This document shows positions 11,835-23,662 of a stretch of DNA of 64,000 bases, piece after piece. A program made the translations under genes and the position numbers. Each line of letters starts with the position of its first letter. Position 1 is the stretch's first letter. The stretch spans positions 9,625,689 through 9,689,688 of the forward strand of contig NC_034010.1 of NCBI RefSeq assembly GCF_000346465.2, given 5' to 3'. Under the pieces are notes generated by a model. The model was given only the letters and a program-made list of their open reading frames with translations, did not search any database and had not been told where the DNA came from. The DNA comes from Prunus persica. Its lineage: Eukaryota; Streptophyta; Magnoliopsida; Rosales; Rosaceae.

Positions 11835-14578
11835 AGTTACTATTCAACTTCCCGGTCACCAATCGATGCCTTCACGAAAAATGTTCCTCTCATCCTCCTC
11901 TACAAAACCCACCCAAAATCCGATCTAATTCGTTGAGAAAAGGGTTAGGTAATCCGGCGGTGTTCTAGCGTTTTTCGACGATTTCGAAAGCCAAATTCAT
12001 CGAGTGAGGTATGGAAATTCATCCCCTCATTATGTTCTACCTGTTTATGCAGTTAGGTTTGGTTAATTTTGGAGTTTTGAAGATTGATTTAAATACATTT
12101 TGGGCTGACGGTTCAGGCCGTTTTTCACCCATTTTCGACCACTTTTTGGCCGAGACCAAAAGTTGTTCCCCTTGTTAATCTGAACGAGTTTGTATAGGCA
12201 TTGGCTGATGGTTTGGAGAATTTTCATTGCTTGAAAATTGATCAAGACACCCACCGTTGTCGGTGGCAGATAGCGGCGCATGGGCCATTGGTAGAGGTTC
12301 ATAGAGTTCCAAAATACTCCTCATGTCACCCCGAGCACGACGGTATGCTCGGATTAGGAATTGGATACTGTTTGACTATCGAACGGATATTACGCCTATT
12401 AGGCAATCTCTGGGTTTGATAGGTTCATACTGTCCAATTAGTCTCATTTTCAAATGTCATTCCTCGTATCTCTAGGATCATATAGGAAATGGTTGATCAA
12501 GAATCAGAGTCCCGGATACTCCAAATCAATGACTTTAGGGTTAAGTACTAAGTAGACGTCCGATCGTGCGATCATGAGTGATCCGACCGCTCGATCAAGA
12601 CCAAACTCTCGAGACGTATTACGTAGACCTTGTTGGACTTATAGGAATGTTCTGACCGAAAATTGGTTTTGGGTCCCGCCGACCCAATTGGTCAAATTCC
12701 GCGATCGGGGTCAAATTCACCGTTGGATCGTGACGAGACTTCTAGAATTTGTTTAACTCATGGTTAGGGACCAATAGGAATCGTCATATACCAAATTGAG
12801 GTCGTGGGTCCTTCGAGCCCAGTTGACTTAGATAGTGGGCTTTGTCGACTCGATTGAGGCCATTTAGTAGTTGTAATTAAAATTGGAGGTTTGTTTTAAA
12901 ATGGTATTATACTGTGAGAGTTTTAGTAAATATTTATGAATTATTATGCAATCGCTTTTAGTTTCCAAGCATGTTATATTATGTTTAATTGTGTGGAGTT
13001 GGGAATGGCTTGGATAATCGGATTTTGGCATGAGTAATGAATTAATTAAATGCCTAATTATTTGTCTATATATAAGTATATGCTCGGTGGCTTGAAATCG
13101 ATGCATTATGGATACTAGTTCTCTCAATAGTATGTTGTATATATTTAATGTAGTTTGCGAACAGTTTTGAAAGATAATACATGGTCAAATTCGAGTTAAG
13201 GAATGTTGAGATTGATCATATTTTAAAAAGTAATTTTTGGTTATCTATTTCAGAATTGATTTTTGGAAAGTTGAAGAAGGATTTGGAAAATGGATTGGTG
13301 AAAGTGGATTTATTGGAAAAAGAGGGCTTTTATGATGAGTTTAAGAAAATGGTTTTCAAACCCACCACAAGAGTACCCCCTAGTTGCCTTCGGAATAGTC
13401 TAGTCATTTATGATAATGCACCATGAGTTTCGAAGACACCTGAATCATGTGGTGTGAGGATTTGCATTCTCAGTTTGATTACATCTTTCTAAGTCCTACG
13501 ACGGGATTTGATAGATATGCGTTTCGAGCTGATCACAGGATTTTGTGAGGATATGCATTCTCGGGCTGACTACATGTCCCCCAAGTTCTGCGAGGATATG
13601 CTTTCTCGGGCTGACTACATGTCCCCCGAGTTCTGCGAGGATATGAGTTCTCGGGTTGAACACGTATCCCCCTAGTTCTGCAAGGATGTAACATATATGG
13701 TTCATGAAATTGACAAAATATTAGTGCATTTGACGGATTATGATTGGGGGTACGCCTAGGTGGAGAGTTTTAAGTTTTGAGATGTTTTAAACAAAAATTG
13801 ATGATTTTATCTTGGTACTTATTGGTGAAAGGTTTAATACATGTTTTCAGAGTTATGAGACAAGGATTGAGAGTTTTCTAAGTTTTAAGGATTTTATACA
13901 ATTCACAACTATTTTCTTAAGTGATGAGTTTATTTTTACATGTGAAAGATGGAAGCATGTTTTATTCAAACCGTTGATATTGATATTAAGGTTTCACGTG
14001 GCCAATGTTATTTTAATAATTTTCTCGTTTTCCTACTTATCTGTAATGAACTATTATATATATGTATTTGTATATGCACATATGTGATGGGTGGAAGATT
14101 GTTCTAAAATCAATATCTTTTGCTTAAGTTTCAGCTGATTAATTAGAGTTTAAAGCTTTTGGTTTTAAAAAAGTGTGAAGGAATATTTAATTCATGTGCT
14201 TACATATGGGTTGAACTTTGTTTTCTTGTATAAAGGACTACGTGTGGCTTGATCCCTTGATAAGGGTACGTAGGCAACCTAGGTGCAGCAGCAAGTTTAT
14301 GAATGGTTTGTTACATTATGATCAGTTTTGCAAAGTTGAATTTGCTGAATGCTTGGGAATTATTTGAGTTTGTTGTGCAGGTAGATTTTCTGGGTTTTGG
14401 GCCTTTTTCAGAGGAGACTCTACCGGTTTTCAGGTAGAAGTCAAACCCTAAAGCAGTTTTTGGATTAGGGAAAGAATGGTATTTTGATTATTTGTGCCCG
14501 ACACCTAGCAGGAGTCGGACATGGACGGGGTTCGACCCAGATTCCAAAGTGGAATTTGGGTTGGGTCTTGTCAACTAG
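11835..14578. repeat. Unclassified long repeat, possibly a large solo LTR
   Basis: No convincing ORF in 2.7 kb. The right part has a run typical of plant long terminal repeats (GGCTTGATCCCTTGATAAGG, then GTACGTAGGCAACCTAGGTG near 14250-14285), and the end near 14578 (GGGTTGGGTCTTGTCAA) resembles an LTR terminus. The left part continues the sequence interrupted by the hAT element. I could not find a paired LTR, a primer-binding site or a target duplication, so the class is a guess. Confidence 0.35.
13545..13690. repeat. 45-bp minisatellite, about three units
   Basis: Tandem units begin GAGGATATG (13547, 13592 and 13637) and carry the core CTCGGGCTGACTACATGTCC. Related partial units precede the array from about 13440. 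Read on the minus strand it gives a repetitive open frame (HILAELGGHVV), which is a by-product and not a gene. Confidence 0.8.
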
Positions 14579-14589
14579 TGTGTGTGTGT

Positions 14590-15271
14590 GTGTGTATTTG
14601 TAATTGTAGAAAAAAATGATGCAAGTGGTTTGTATGGCAAGTTGTTTCCGCATTACTATGCACTTGGAGAGATATATGGAAAAGATCGTGCTATTAGAAC
14701 AAATGCTGAAAATGCTAATGATGATGAAGAAGACATTAAGGCTAGATGATGCAAGCATTCATCAGAATAGACATATCAACCACGATTTGCTGAGGGTCTT
14801 CTTTACCACGATTTGCTGGGTTAATCGTTTGGGGCATGGTTTATAGTGATTGTGATTTATAAGTAATGGGTGAGTGACTTTTGTATATTTTTTTGGTAAT
14901 ATGGAGATTACGTATTTAATCATATGAAGATTACGCTTAGGTTATTATTATTTGATTTTGTTCAAATGTTATTTGAATTTGGTTAGTAACAAACTGAAGG
15001 AACATGTATAAAAGAAAAACTATTGACCTTTTCAAATTATATGTGATGTACTGGAAAATATATATTTATATGCATAAGGACATTTTAGTAATCAAATTAA
15101 TTTAGATTCTGATTCATGATAATTAGTAAACAATAACAATTTGAATCAACCCCATTCCTGTTCTGATTCCATATGGTTAGTAAACAACTTAATGGGAATG
15201 ATTCTTCCCATACCCCTTCATTACTTCCTCGATTCCTAAATTTTCTGATTCCTTGCTTTCTTCATTCCTGG
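14590..15271 (+). pseudogene. Broken Harbinger copy A (ORF1 second exon and right end)
   Basis: From the acceptor-like TTGTAATTGTAG at about 14597 the DNA is closely similar to 31640-31790 of Harbinger copy B: DASGLYGKLFPHYYALGEIY, then the acidic NDDEEDI stretch. It then jumps to the equivalent of the ORF1 C-terminus, so a middle part is deleted. The following 400 bp match the right end of copy B at 32340-32860. The copy lacks ORF1 exon 1, the transposase and its last few terminal bases. It stops at GGTAA, exactly where copy B begins. Confidence 0.8.
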
Positions 15272-15277
15272 TAAGGG

Positions 15278-17010
15278 CATGTTTACGTATCAGTAATGGG
15301 TATGTGAGGAAAGGGAATGATTTCCATTCCTGACTTCCCCTGCATTTACTCGCAATCAAGAATGAAAAAATAAGTGGGCCCCACTTCAAAATCTGTAATC
15401 ACATCCCCTCAAAACCAGGTATCAAATCAACTAGGGGGTAATCGATACGTTTCCCATTCCTGTTTTCTCTTATTAACTTCCAAAAATACCCTTACCACTT
15501 TACCATAATTCCAAAACACCCCAAACCCTAAAAAAAATAAAAACTCATGCTAAGGAGAAGTTCAAAGACGCTCCAACTTCTTTTTCATGTTAACGTTGCT
15601 AACACAGCCTCACTGAAGTAGCATCAACGCCTTATGCTATGTAAGTCATTCTATCTATCTATCTATCTATCTACCTTCTTCTTTTTCTTCTATCTTCTGT
15701 CTTCACATTCATCGCAAAACAAAGTATGGTCATGGATAAAGAAATTGATGATATTGTCATAGTTAACCATGTTGGTAGTATATGATAGTAGAATATCACG
15801 ATGGTGTGAATTTTAGAATTTATTTCCATTCGGTTTGGAAAATCTTATAGCTGGTGCATAATGTATTTTGTCAAAGTGGAATGTCATTATCTCCTATTTA
15901 TGAATTTCTTACAGTGTTACTATTCTAAGAATGTATTTTGTTTAGATAATTACTACAAAGTGATTGATGCCGTTTGGCCCTGTAGATTTAAATAATTCAA
16001 GATTTTTACGATCTCCCTTCCATTCCACACATTCTATTGTGTTTAGAGTTCCAATCAATGGATGGATATTGAATCGTTACCATTTCTTTGTCATCTTAGA
16101 ATGATTGGCGTTTTTATCTTTCATCATGAGACAAAAAATACTAGACCCTTCATCTATCTCACATAATAACACATCCGTAAACTACAAAAATACAACAAAC
16201 CAGTGACCACATTTCCATGATATTTTACTTAAGCCGTCATTGGATCCCACAAGAACGGGTAGAACTTCCATGTTTTTCAGGTAGAACTCCCTGTTTTTCA
16301 GTTTGGCATTTTATTTTCACAAAGGCCTGTAGTGTGCTTGCTTTTGATAATTTGAGCGAATCATATATGCAAGATTAGAAGGTTTGATTGGTGGCAAATA
16401 CAGAACACCTGGAGGCTTCTTATGTGCTTTAAGGTTCTTTTTTGAAGAAAGAAAGTTACACAAAATGACATGGCAAGGACCACCTTGCATTTGAATGAAT
16501 GAATTCATTCTGACCAGCAGCATAATGTGAATAAATAAATAAAACAATCTGTGACCAACAACAGCATAAGAATTTTTTCACATATGTTAAACTTTTTTTC
16601 ATATCACATATATATTTGTGCATGCCTACAACAACAAAAAAAAACAACAATCTTCTGTTGTAATACGTCGACTTTACCCCAAATGAAATTAAACTTTACA
16701 TATGTTACTGTATATTTAATTTTACAATTTTAGTTCTTTGCAGGTGTTAATAAAAGCGACTGTAAGTATATCTTGTCGAGCACGAAAGCAACGTTTAGCA
16801 AAGCAATATCATATCCCAAATTAGGTAAGATTCTTAAAATTCAACTTTCTCAGATATTGAGGTATCAATATCTTGAATAATATATATTTTTTAATGTCAT
16901 GTAAACAAATGGCCCAATTAACTTTGTCCACAAAGAGGAAACTACGTGTTACTATAAATGCTTTGATTGTCTACCTTCGAATAATATTTGTTGTATATGC
17001 TACAGGTTAT
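15278..17010. other. Harbinger copy B 5' non-coding region
   Basis: Inverted-terminal-repeat extension rich in GGGAATG/CATTCC, followed by a (CTAT)n microsatellite at 15651-15672 and AT-rich DNA. I see no real gene before the transposase. The short coding-like piece near 16745-16820 (ISCRARKQRLAKQYH) could be an upstream exon. Confidence 0.45.
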
Positions 17011-17014
17011 GTTT

Positions 17015-18764
17015 ATGCAGGCTTAGCTTACTGAAAAAGTCGTTGACCAAGTCTTCCTTCGGTGATAAGAGTTTACAAACAACTAGAATACCTACATGGA
17101 CTAGTTTATGAGAGTGATACTACACTTATTGACCAACTAAGGATGGATAGACAATCTTTTCATAAGTTTTGTCAAATTTTGGTCACTAAAGGAGAACTAC
17201 GATCCACCTGAAATGTGTCCACAGAGGAGATGGTTGCAATTTTTTTAAACATTCTTGCACACCATCATAAGAATCGTGTCATAAAATTTAATTTTACTAA
17301 ATCGGGACGAACTGTTAGTAAATATTTTCATGAGTGCTTGAAAGCAATGATTCGATGCAAAAAGGATTTCTGGAAATCACCTGAACCCGTACATGAGAAC
17401 TCAACAGACTATAGGTGGAAGTGGTTTAAGGTATACACTATTTATAGCTATGAAAATATTCAAAACAAAAATACTTTTTTTCTTTTAAGAACCTTATTAA
17501 TAATTTTTTATATTTTCATATAAAACTGTTTAGGAGCATTAGATGGAACCTATATTAGAGTGAAGGTACCAGAACGAGAGAAACCAAAGTAAAGAACAAG
17601 GAAGGGTGAAATAGCAATGAATGTTTTGGGAGTTTGCTCTCAAGACTTGCAGTTTATATATGTTTTGGATGGATGGGAGGGTTCTGCACACTATGGAGGA
17701 TTCAGGAATTTTTCAGGGAAGGGGCAATTTTAAAAGGCTAAAAGCTCAACAACAACAAAATTTAGAGAATCAAATATCCTTAAAATTTAAACAGTACTAA
17801 CGTCATTAATAATTAATGGAAAAAAATAACTTTACAAAATGAATATTACTTTATCAATTAAACAATCAAATCGTAATTGATCATACCTCAAGCTGTGCAC
17901 TACGCAACCTCTTCTTCTCTCTCGAGTTTGCTAATGATTATACAAATACAGAGAAATCAGAAATATATATATATATATATATGAAATAAAACATATTATT
18001 AAAAAAAAAGAGAAAAAAAAAAGATAAGAAAGAAAAACTAGAAGAGAACAACAACGTAAGCAAAAAAACCCCAAAACTTGCAAAAGGATTGGGTCTGAAT
18101 CTAATTGCCACAAAAGAGACTTCAACAAACAGAGCTTATAGTTTTGAATTGAATTGAATTGCTCCTCTCCGCTCTTTATTAATAGGGTTTATATATAATA
18201 TGCTATACTGATTTCGTATTGGGTAAGGCCTTGTGCACGTTTCTTTTTGTTTTGTGTTTTTTTTTCCCTGGTCCAAAACGACGTCATTTTGGGCCAGGAC
18301 TTTAAAAAAAAAGAGCATGTATTGTGCACGTAACATAGCAGCGCAACAAAAACAAATGCACAGCAGCTCATCAAATAGAAAGGAGTTTCACTCAGGCAAA
18401 AACACAAACAGTTGGTGGGCAAACCAGAGGGGCAAAGTGCACCACCACCACAGTGTTTTCCGGAGAGGGAAGGTGCAATTGCACCTCCTTGCGCCTCTTG
18501 GGTTCACCACTATCTGCACATGATAGTCGAGTCCTTAAAGATGCTCTGGGTAGAAGAAATGAACTAAAAGTCCCTAATAGTAATCTTCAAAAACCAATAT
18601 TTTAATTTATAGCATTTTCCATAATGCATAAAATATCACTTTAGGTTTATGTCTCTTACTGTTTTGTTTTCACATTAGGTTATTATTACTTACACCAATG
18701 GAACAGGCTTCCTTGCACCTTTTAGAGGACATCGTTATCATCTTATTGATTGGAGGGATGGCCA
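17015..18764 (+). pseudogene. Harbinger transposase pseudogene, 5' part (interrupted by hAT-type element)
   Basis: Conserved segments appear in order: the N-terminal helix region around 17090-17210, the HHHKNRVIKFNF region at 17260-17300, the first catalytic aspartate in LGALDGTYIRVKVPE (17533-17577), and [20 protein letters not shown]. After WEGSAH the gene is cut by an 822-bp insertion and resumes at 18513 as SAHDSRVLKDALGRR, which holds the second catalytic aspartate. An intron follows, then NGTGFLAPFRGHRYHL and DWRDG, where the CACTA element enters. In-frame stops at 17210-17212 (TGA) and 17590-17592 (TAA) show it was dead or dying independently of the insertions. Confidence 0.88.
17691..18512. 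mobile_element. Non-autonomous hAT-type element with 8-bp TSD
   Basis: Direct repeats TCTGCACA at 17683-17690 and 18513-18520 flank 822 bp. The ends CTATGGAGGATTCAGG and CTTGGGTTCACCACTA pair imperfectly as inverted repeats and resemble the common plant hAT terminus TAGTGGCGGA-CCAGG. The inside is non-coding and AT-rich, with an (AT)n tract at about 17967-17982 and several A runs. It splits the Harbinger transposase just before its second catalytic aspartate. Confidence 0.85.
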
Positions 18765-18776
18765 CACTACTACAAA

Positions 18777-20040
18777 AAAGCAAAAAGACGACGGTAAATC
18801 ACCGTCGTGTATTTGGTTTTTCAATGGTCGTGGAATCCACCGTCATCTTTTCCCTCATAAACCACGACGCTAAATAACCGTCGTTGTTAAACAATACAAC
18901 GTCATCAAAAAATACAAAACGACGTCTTTGTACTGCAAAAAGATCTAAAAAAAGCAATCGAGGATGATAATAGACGACCAATTCTCTAAAAAGACCGTCG
19001 TTAAAAAGGGAAAATATGACACATATTAAGAGAACAAGGCCGCAAGATAGACATACAACGACGACAATAAAAATACGCCGACGTTAAATATAATTTTCAC
19101 GACAATAAAAAATATGACGTCTTTAAATACATTAGAAGACGACGTTATTGATACCTACTACGTCGCACATATAAACACAACCGTCGTACAATTAATTTTC
19201 CACTTCGATTTTTCGATAAAAGATGACGTGGAAATAGTTGTCAGTGTCATTATTTACGACGTATGTGTTTCTATAGTAGACGTTGAAAAACTAAACAACG
19301 TCAGTTACAAATATATGAGAGTCGTATTAAAAAATTTATACGTCCTATTTTCAGAAACAAACAACGACCATAAATATTAGACGTTGTTAAATACAACAAC
19401 GTCGGAAAACAATAAAAACAGACGTGTTTAGTCTGCTAAAGTTCTACAACGTCTCTTATTTACAAAAAACCGTCGTGAAATAAATTTTCCACTTCGATTT
19501 TTCTAAAAAAGATGACGTGGAAATAGTTGTCAGTGTCATTATTTACGACGTATACATTTATATAGTCGACGTTGTATTTATATGTATTCATTACTCACGA
19601 CGCACTTAATAATATAGACGACGTTGAACGTCTAAACAACGTCGGTTCCAAATAAATGAGAGCCGTATTACAGAACATATAGACGGCGTAGATTATGATG
19701 GGAGCCGTATTACAAATAACGTCGTTTAATTGTTATTAGACGGCGGTTATAATGAATTTCCGTCGGAATTAATTTCGTTCCTCTTCGTTTATAAAAGAAC
19801 TTGCGACGTGGAAAATGTATGATGACGTCGTATTTTTTAACGTTCAGATTATATATCTCGTTTTTTAGACGTCGGTATTATGGGATTGGAGTCGTGTTAT
19901 TTTGAATTACATGGCGGTTCTTTATCCTTCACCGACGTGATATCCTGAATAATTGCTTCACAATAGCGTCGTGGTTCTTCATTGTTACGTTGCTTTAAGA
20001 CGTCGGTGATTCACAATAACGTCGTGTTTTATTTGAACGT
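18777..20040. repeat. Left subterminal CGACG repeat array
   Basis: Dozens of copies of ACGACGG, CGACGTGG and CCGTCGT in both orientations, spaced by about 10-40 bp, begin 12 bp from the terminus. In CACTA elements such arrays bind the element-encoded DNA-binding protein. A nearly identical block (CACTTCGATTTTTC, then GATGACGTGGAAATAGTTG) occurs twice, at about 19200-19260 and 19490-19550, showing local duplication. Confidence 0.9.
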
Positions 20041-20108
20041 AGAAAGTGAAGAAATCACATTACAATATATTACAAAATTAATGTCATACACTGCCAATTA
20101 CATAAGCA

Positions 20109-21160
20109 TCATTCAATCCATATATCTTCACACCCATCTCGAATATTTTGACCGCCTAACTCACCTACCAGTTCATCAAATGTGTCAACATTTGGCATCC
20201 CTCTAGTAAATGGCTCACACTCAATTATCACATCACCTAATACTTCATCACCAATAACATCATTATATTCTCTACTAGGCATTGATAACACTACCGACCA
20301 ACCACGATGCATCGGGTCGTCAACAAAAAATATTTGTTTGACTTGAGAAGCCAAAACAAATTGGTCATTCCTATGTCCAATTTTACTCAAATCTACAAGG
20401 GTAAATCCAAGTTTGTCGACTACAAGACCAGAACTATCTATCCAATCACACCTAAAGACTGGGATTGTAAACTTTTGGTAGTCAAGGTCCCAAATTTCTT
20501 GAATGACACCATAGAAACCCATATTTGAGAGAATTGGGTTTTTATCCTTGGCACTAGCAACTTGCATGGTATGTGCAAGTAAATAAACTCCACTATTTTG
20601 AGTTGTCCGCACATCATCTTGTGCCTTGATATTGAATTTAATACCTTTAATAAGATAGCTCCTATATAATGGCACTGACATGTTTGGACCAGCTGCTAGC
20701 CACCTTAAATTTTCTGATACGCCATGATTGTCTTCCTCAAGTTCACTTTGAACCTGCAAATTAATCATATCTTAATTCATCCTAACATATAAATAAGAAG
20801 AAAATTAAAAGAGAAATACGTTATTCAACAACATATACCTTGAAGCGTAGCCATTGAATGAAAGTGCTATTGTGCTTATCCTGCAGCCACTTTGTTCTCT
20901 TTCTAAATTTTGGATAAGCAGTCTTGATGTGGATCATATGTTGCCTACATGACACGAAAAATTCAAGCATTACGGTCCCAAATATATAAGATAAACATAA
21001 GAAATAATTTTAAATGGAAACTTAAAGAATAAAACTCATACGTACTCGATATAAGGTAGGACTTCCTCCGTATTCTCCAAGACATATAGATGTGCTTGAT
21101 TCAACAGGTCCTGATCAACTACGCTCACTGTGCAACCTGATAATGGCTTTGAAAATCGTC
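20109..21160 (-). pseudogene. TNP2-type transposase C-terminal part (DUF4216), 5' truncated
   Basis: Three exons can be read on the minus strand. The first, up to 21046, holds SKPLSGCTVSVVDQDLLNQA and VLENTEEVLPYIE. The second, 20944-20839, holds KRTKWLQDKHNSTFIQWLRF. The third, 20753-20109, carries the DUF4216 signature (MGFYGVIQEIWDLDYQKFTI, VPVF-like PVFRCDWID, LGFTLVDLSKIGHRNDQFV). The splice sites keep the phase. This matches the end of the large TNP2-family transposase of plant CACTA elements. The catalytic core that should precede it is absent, a TAA stop lies just upstream, and no start codon is evident. Alone it cannot supply transposase. Confidence 0.82.
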
Positions 21161-21187
21161 GTCGTACGCCTTAAAATTCGTCGTGTC

Positions 21188-21870
21188 TCAGTTTATTTTC
21201 AAGAACACAAAACCCATTAAGAACACAACATATATATGAAACCAAGCAAGAAACCAACATATACATGAAACCAAGCATGAAAACAATAAATCCATTCCCA
21301 ATTCAACATAACATAGGGTGATTAAAAGATACGACAAAATTAAATCCATTCCCAATTCAACATAACAGATAATGTAATCCATGAACCCATTAAACAGAAA
21401 ATCCATGAACCCATACCTATAAGCATTGGTGCACTTTGCACCTTCTCCAGAGCGGAAAATGACAAGATCAAATAAAGGTGTCCTTTTGCTGGAAATCATT
21501 TGGAAGTTGGTGATGTGTCTTTTTGTGTTGATTTCCAGCAAAAGTACACCTTTGTCATGAACCCATTAAACAGAAAATCCATGAACCCATACCTATAAGC
21601 ACATTATTAACAGATCGCAAAGCATATACCTAAAACCCTTTAACCCTTTAACAAAACAACCTAATATCAATTTACAAGGGGAAGATAGGGTTTGTACTTA
21701 CAGGTTGGACGAGCTCACAGATTCGACGAGCCTGGAGAGTGCAACTTTTAATTAGAGCAGAAGTGAGAGAGCGAAATGTTATGTCGCGTGAAATCTGAAA
21801 TTTTAGGTTTCAGGGATCAAAGTATAAGAATAAGAGCCAAATCTAAAAAAATTTAGGTCGCGCGAAAATT
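21188..21870. repeat. Direct and inverted repeats upstream of the TNP2 remnant
   Basis: A segment of about 47 bp starting CATGAACCCATTAAACAG occurs at about 21380 and again at about 21556. Between them, AAAGGTGTCCTTTTGCTGG (21475 onwards) and its near-perfect reverse complement (to 21557) form a hairpin with arms of about 25 bp and a loop of about 30 bp. No gene is seen here. It occupies the place where the TNP2 core should lie. Confidence 0.7.
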
Positions 21871-22050
21871 TTTAGAGCGCGCGCGTTATAAAACGTCGAA
21901 AGAAAAACCAAGGCGAAAGTTCTACAAGTACCGACGTAAATTTAATATTCCACGACGGAAACTTCATTTTTCGGATTAAGAACGTAAGGCCGTTCATTTT
22001 TCGGATTAATTTTAAATTTATTTTGAATTTTTTATATAACGACGACTGAA

Positions 22051-23305
22051 AAACCACGTCGGTGTTAAGAAATTAAAGACGTTGTAAATTATATAAACCG
22101 ACTTACATATTAAAATAACGTCGTTTAAAGCGTAAACCATGTCGTATGTTTTACTGTACGACGTAAAATATGTATTCCACGACCCAACCACCGTCGTTAA
22201 AAATTAATACACTAAACCCATAAAATTAAATTATACAATTTAAAAAATTAAGTTTATAAAAGGTTTTATGGTTTTAAAGCCTAACATATAACATAGACTA
22301 CCCAAAAATTATACTTTAAAAATAAACCCCAATAAATAACAACACTAATCTCTAAACCCTAGACTCTAAACCCTAAACCATTAAACTAGAAGTGATTTTA
22401 TGACTCATCAAAACAATTTTGTTTTGGATGGTCATTTTAAATTTTTGTTATTCAAAATGAATTTTTTCAAGGTTTATGTGGAAGAAAATATATCAATGAC
22501 TTCATAGGAGTTGACTTTTCAATTTTCTGATTTATTTTATATTTATTTTGAATATTTTGATATAAAAATAATAAAATATTCTTACCATACAACAAACCAC
22601 GTCGGTGTTAAATAAATTGTAGACGTTGTAAATTGTAATAGACTACTAAGTCGTTAAAATGACGTCGTTAAAATGAGAAACCACGTCGGTGTTAAGAAAT
22701 TAAAAACGTTGTAAATTATATAAACCGACTTACATATTAAAATGACGTCGTTTAAAGCGTAAACCATGTCGTATGTTTTACTGTACGACGTAAAATATGT
22801 ATTCCACGACCCAACCACCGTCGTTAAAAATTAATACCCTAAACCCATAAAATTAAATTATACAATTTAAAAAATTAAGTTTATAAAAGGTTTTATGGTT
22901 TTAAAGCCTAACATATACCCTAGACTACCCAAAAATTATACTTTAAAAATAAACCCCAATAAATAACAACCCTAATCTCTAAACCCTAGACTCTAAACCC
23001 TAAACCATAAAACTAGAAGTGATTTTATGACTCATCAAAACAATTTTGTTTTGGATGGTCATTTTAAATTTTTGTTATTCAAAATGAATTTTTTCAAGGT
23101 TTATGTGGAAGAAAATATATCAATGACTTCATAGGAGTTGACTTTTCAATTTTCTGATTTATTTTATATTTATTTTGAATATTTTGATATAAAAATAATA
23201 AAATATTCTTACCATACAACAAACCACGTCGGTGTTAAATAAATTGTAGACGTTGTAAATTGTAATAGACTACTAAGTCGTTAAAATGACGTCGTTAAAA
23301 TGAGA
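22051..23305. repeat. 627-bp tandem duplication (two units)
   Basis: Units 22051-22677 and 22678-23305 both start AAACCACGTCGGTGTTAAG and end with GTCGTTAAAATGAGAAACCA. They are nearly identical, with only scattered substitutions (for example AACATAGAC against TACCCTAGAC). Each carries CGACG-family motifs at its edges and a CTAAACCCTAGACTC stretch that resembles degenerate telomere repeat. No ORF. Confidence 0.9.
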
Positions 23306-23662
23306 AACCATGGCGGCTATTTAACTATACGACGTAAAATATATATTTTACGACTTAACCGCAGTCGTTACATAAACGTCGTCGATTATACCCTGAACCC
23401 TTAAGAAATTGAAGATATTGTAAACCATTAACGACTCAATTGTTCAAAGAACGTCGTCTAACTATTTTTTTACGTCGTATTTGTTTAAAACACGCAACAA
23501 CAAAATACGACGGTTATTGACTTTATTAGGTCGTTGGAAAAGTATTACACGTCGGTTAAGCAATTTGTATGTTTGTTTTTTTTTAATTTAAGAAAACCTC
23601 AACAAATTTTTACATTACATATTATAGAGAAAATTGGTACATTATACATAAATATCAAGTGT

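Noticed and set aside
13496..13705. Minus-strand ORF with HILAELGGHVV repeats
   Set aside because: It is the translation of the 45-bp minisatellite, with no flanking coding signal.
22360..22382. CTAAACCCTAGACTCTAAAC-type sequence as a true interstitial telomere
   Set aside because: Only two to three degenerate units in each duplicated block, too short to call. Noted only as telomere-like.
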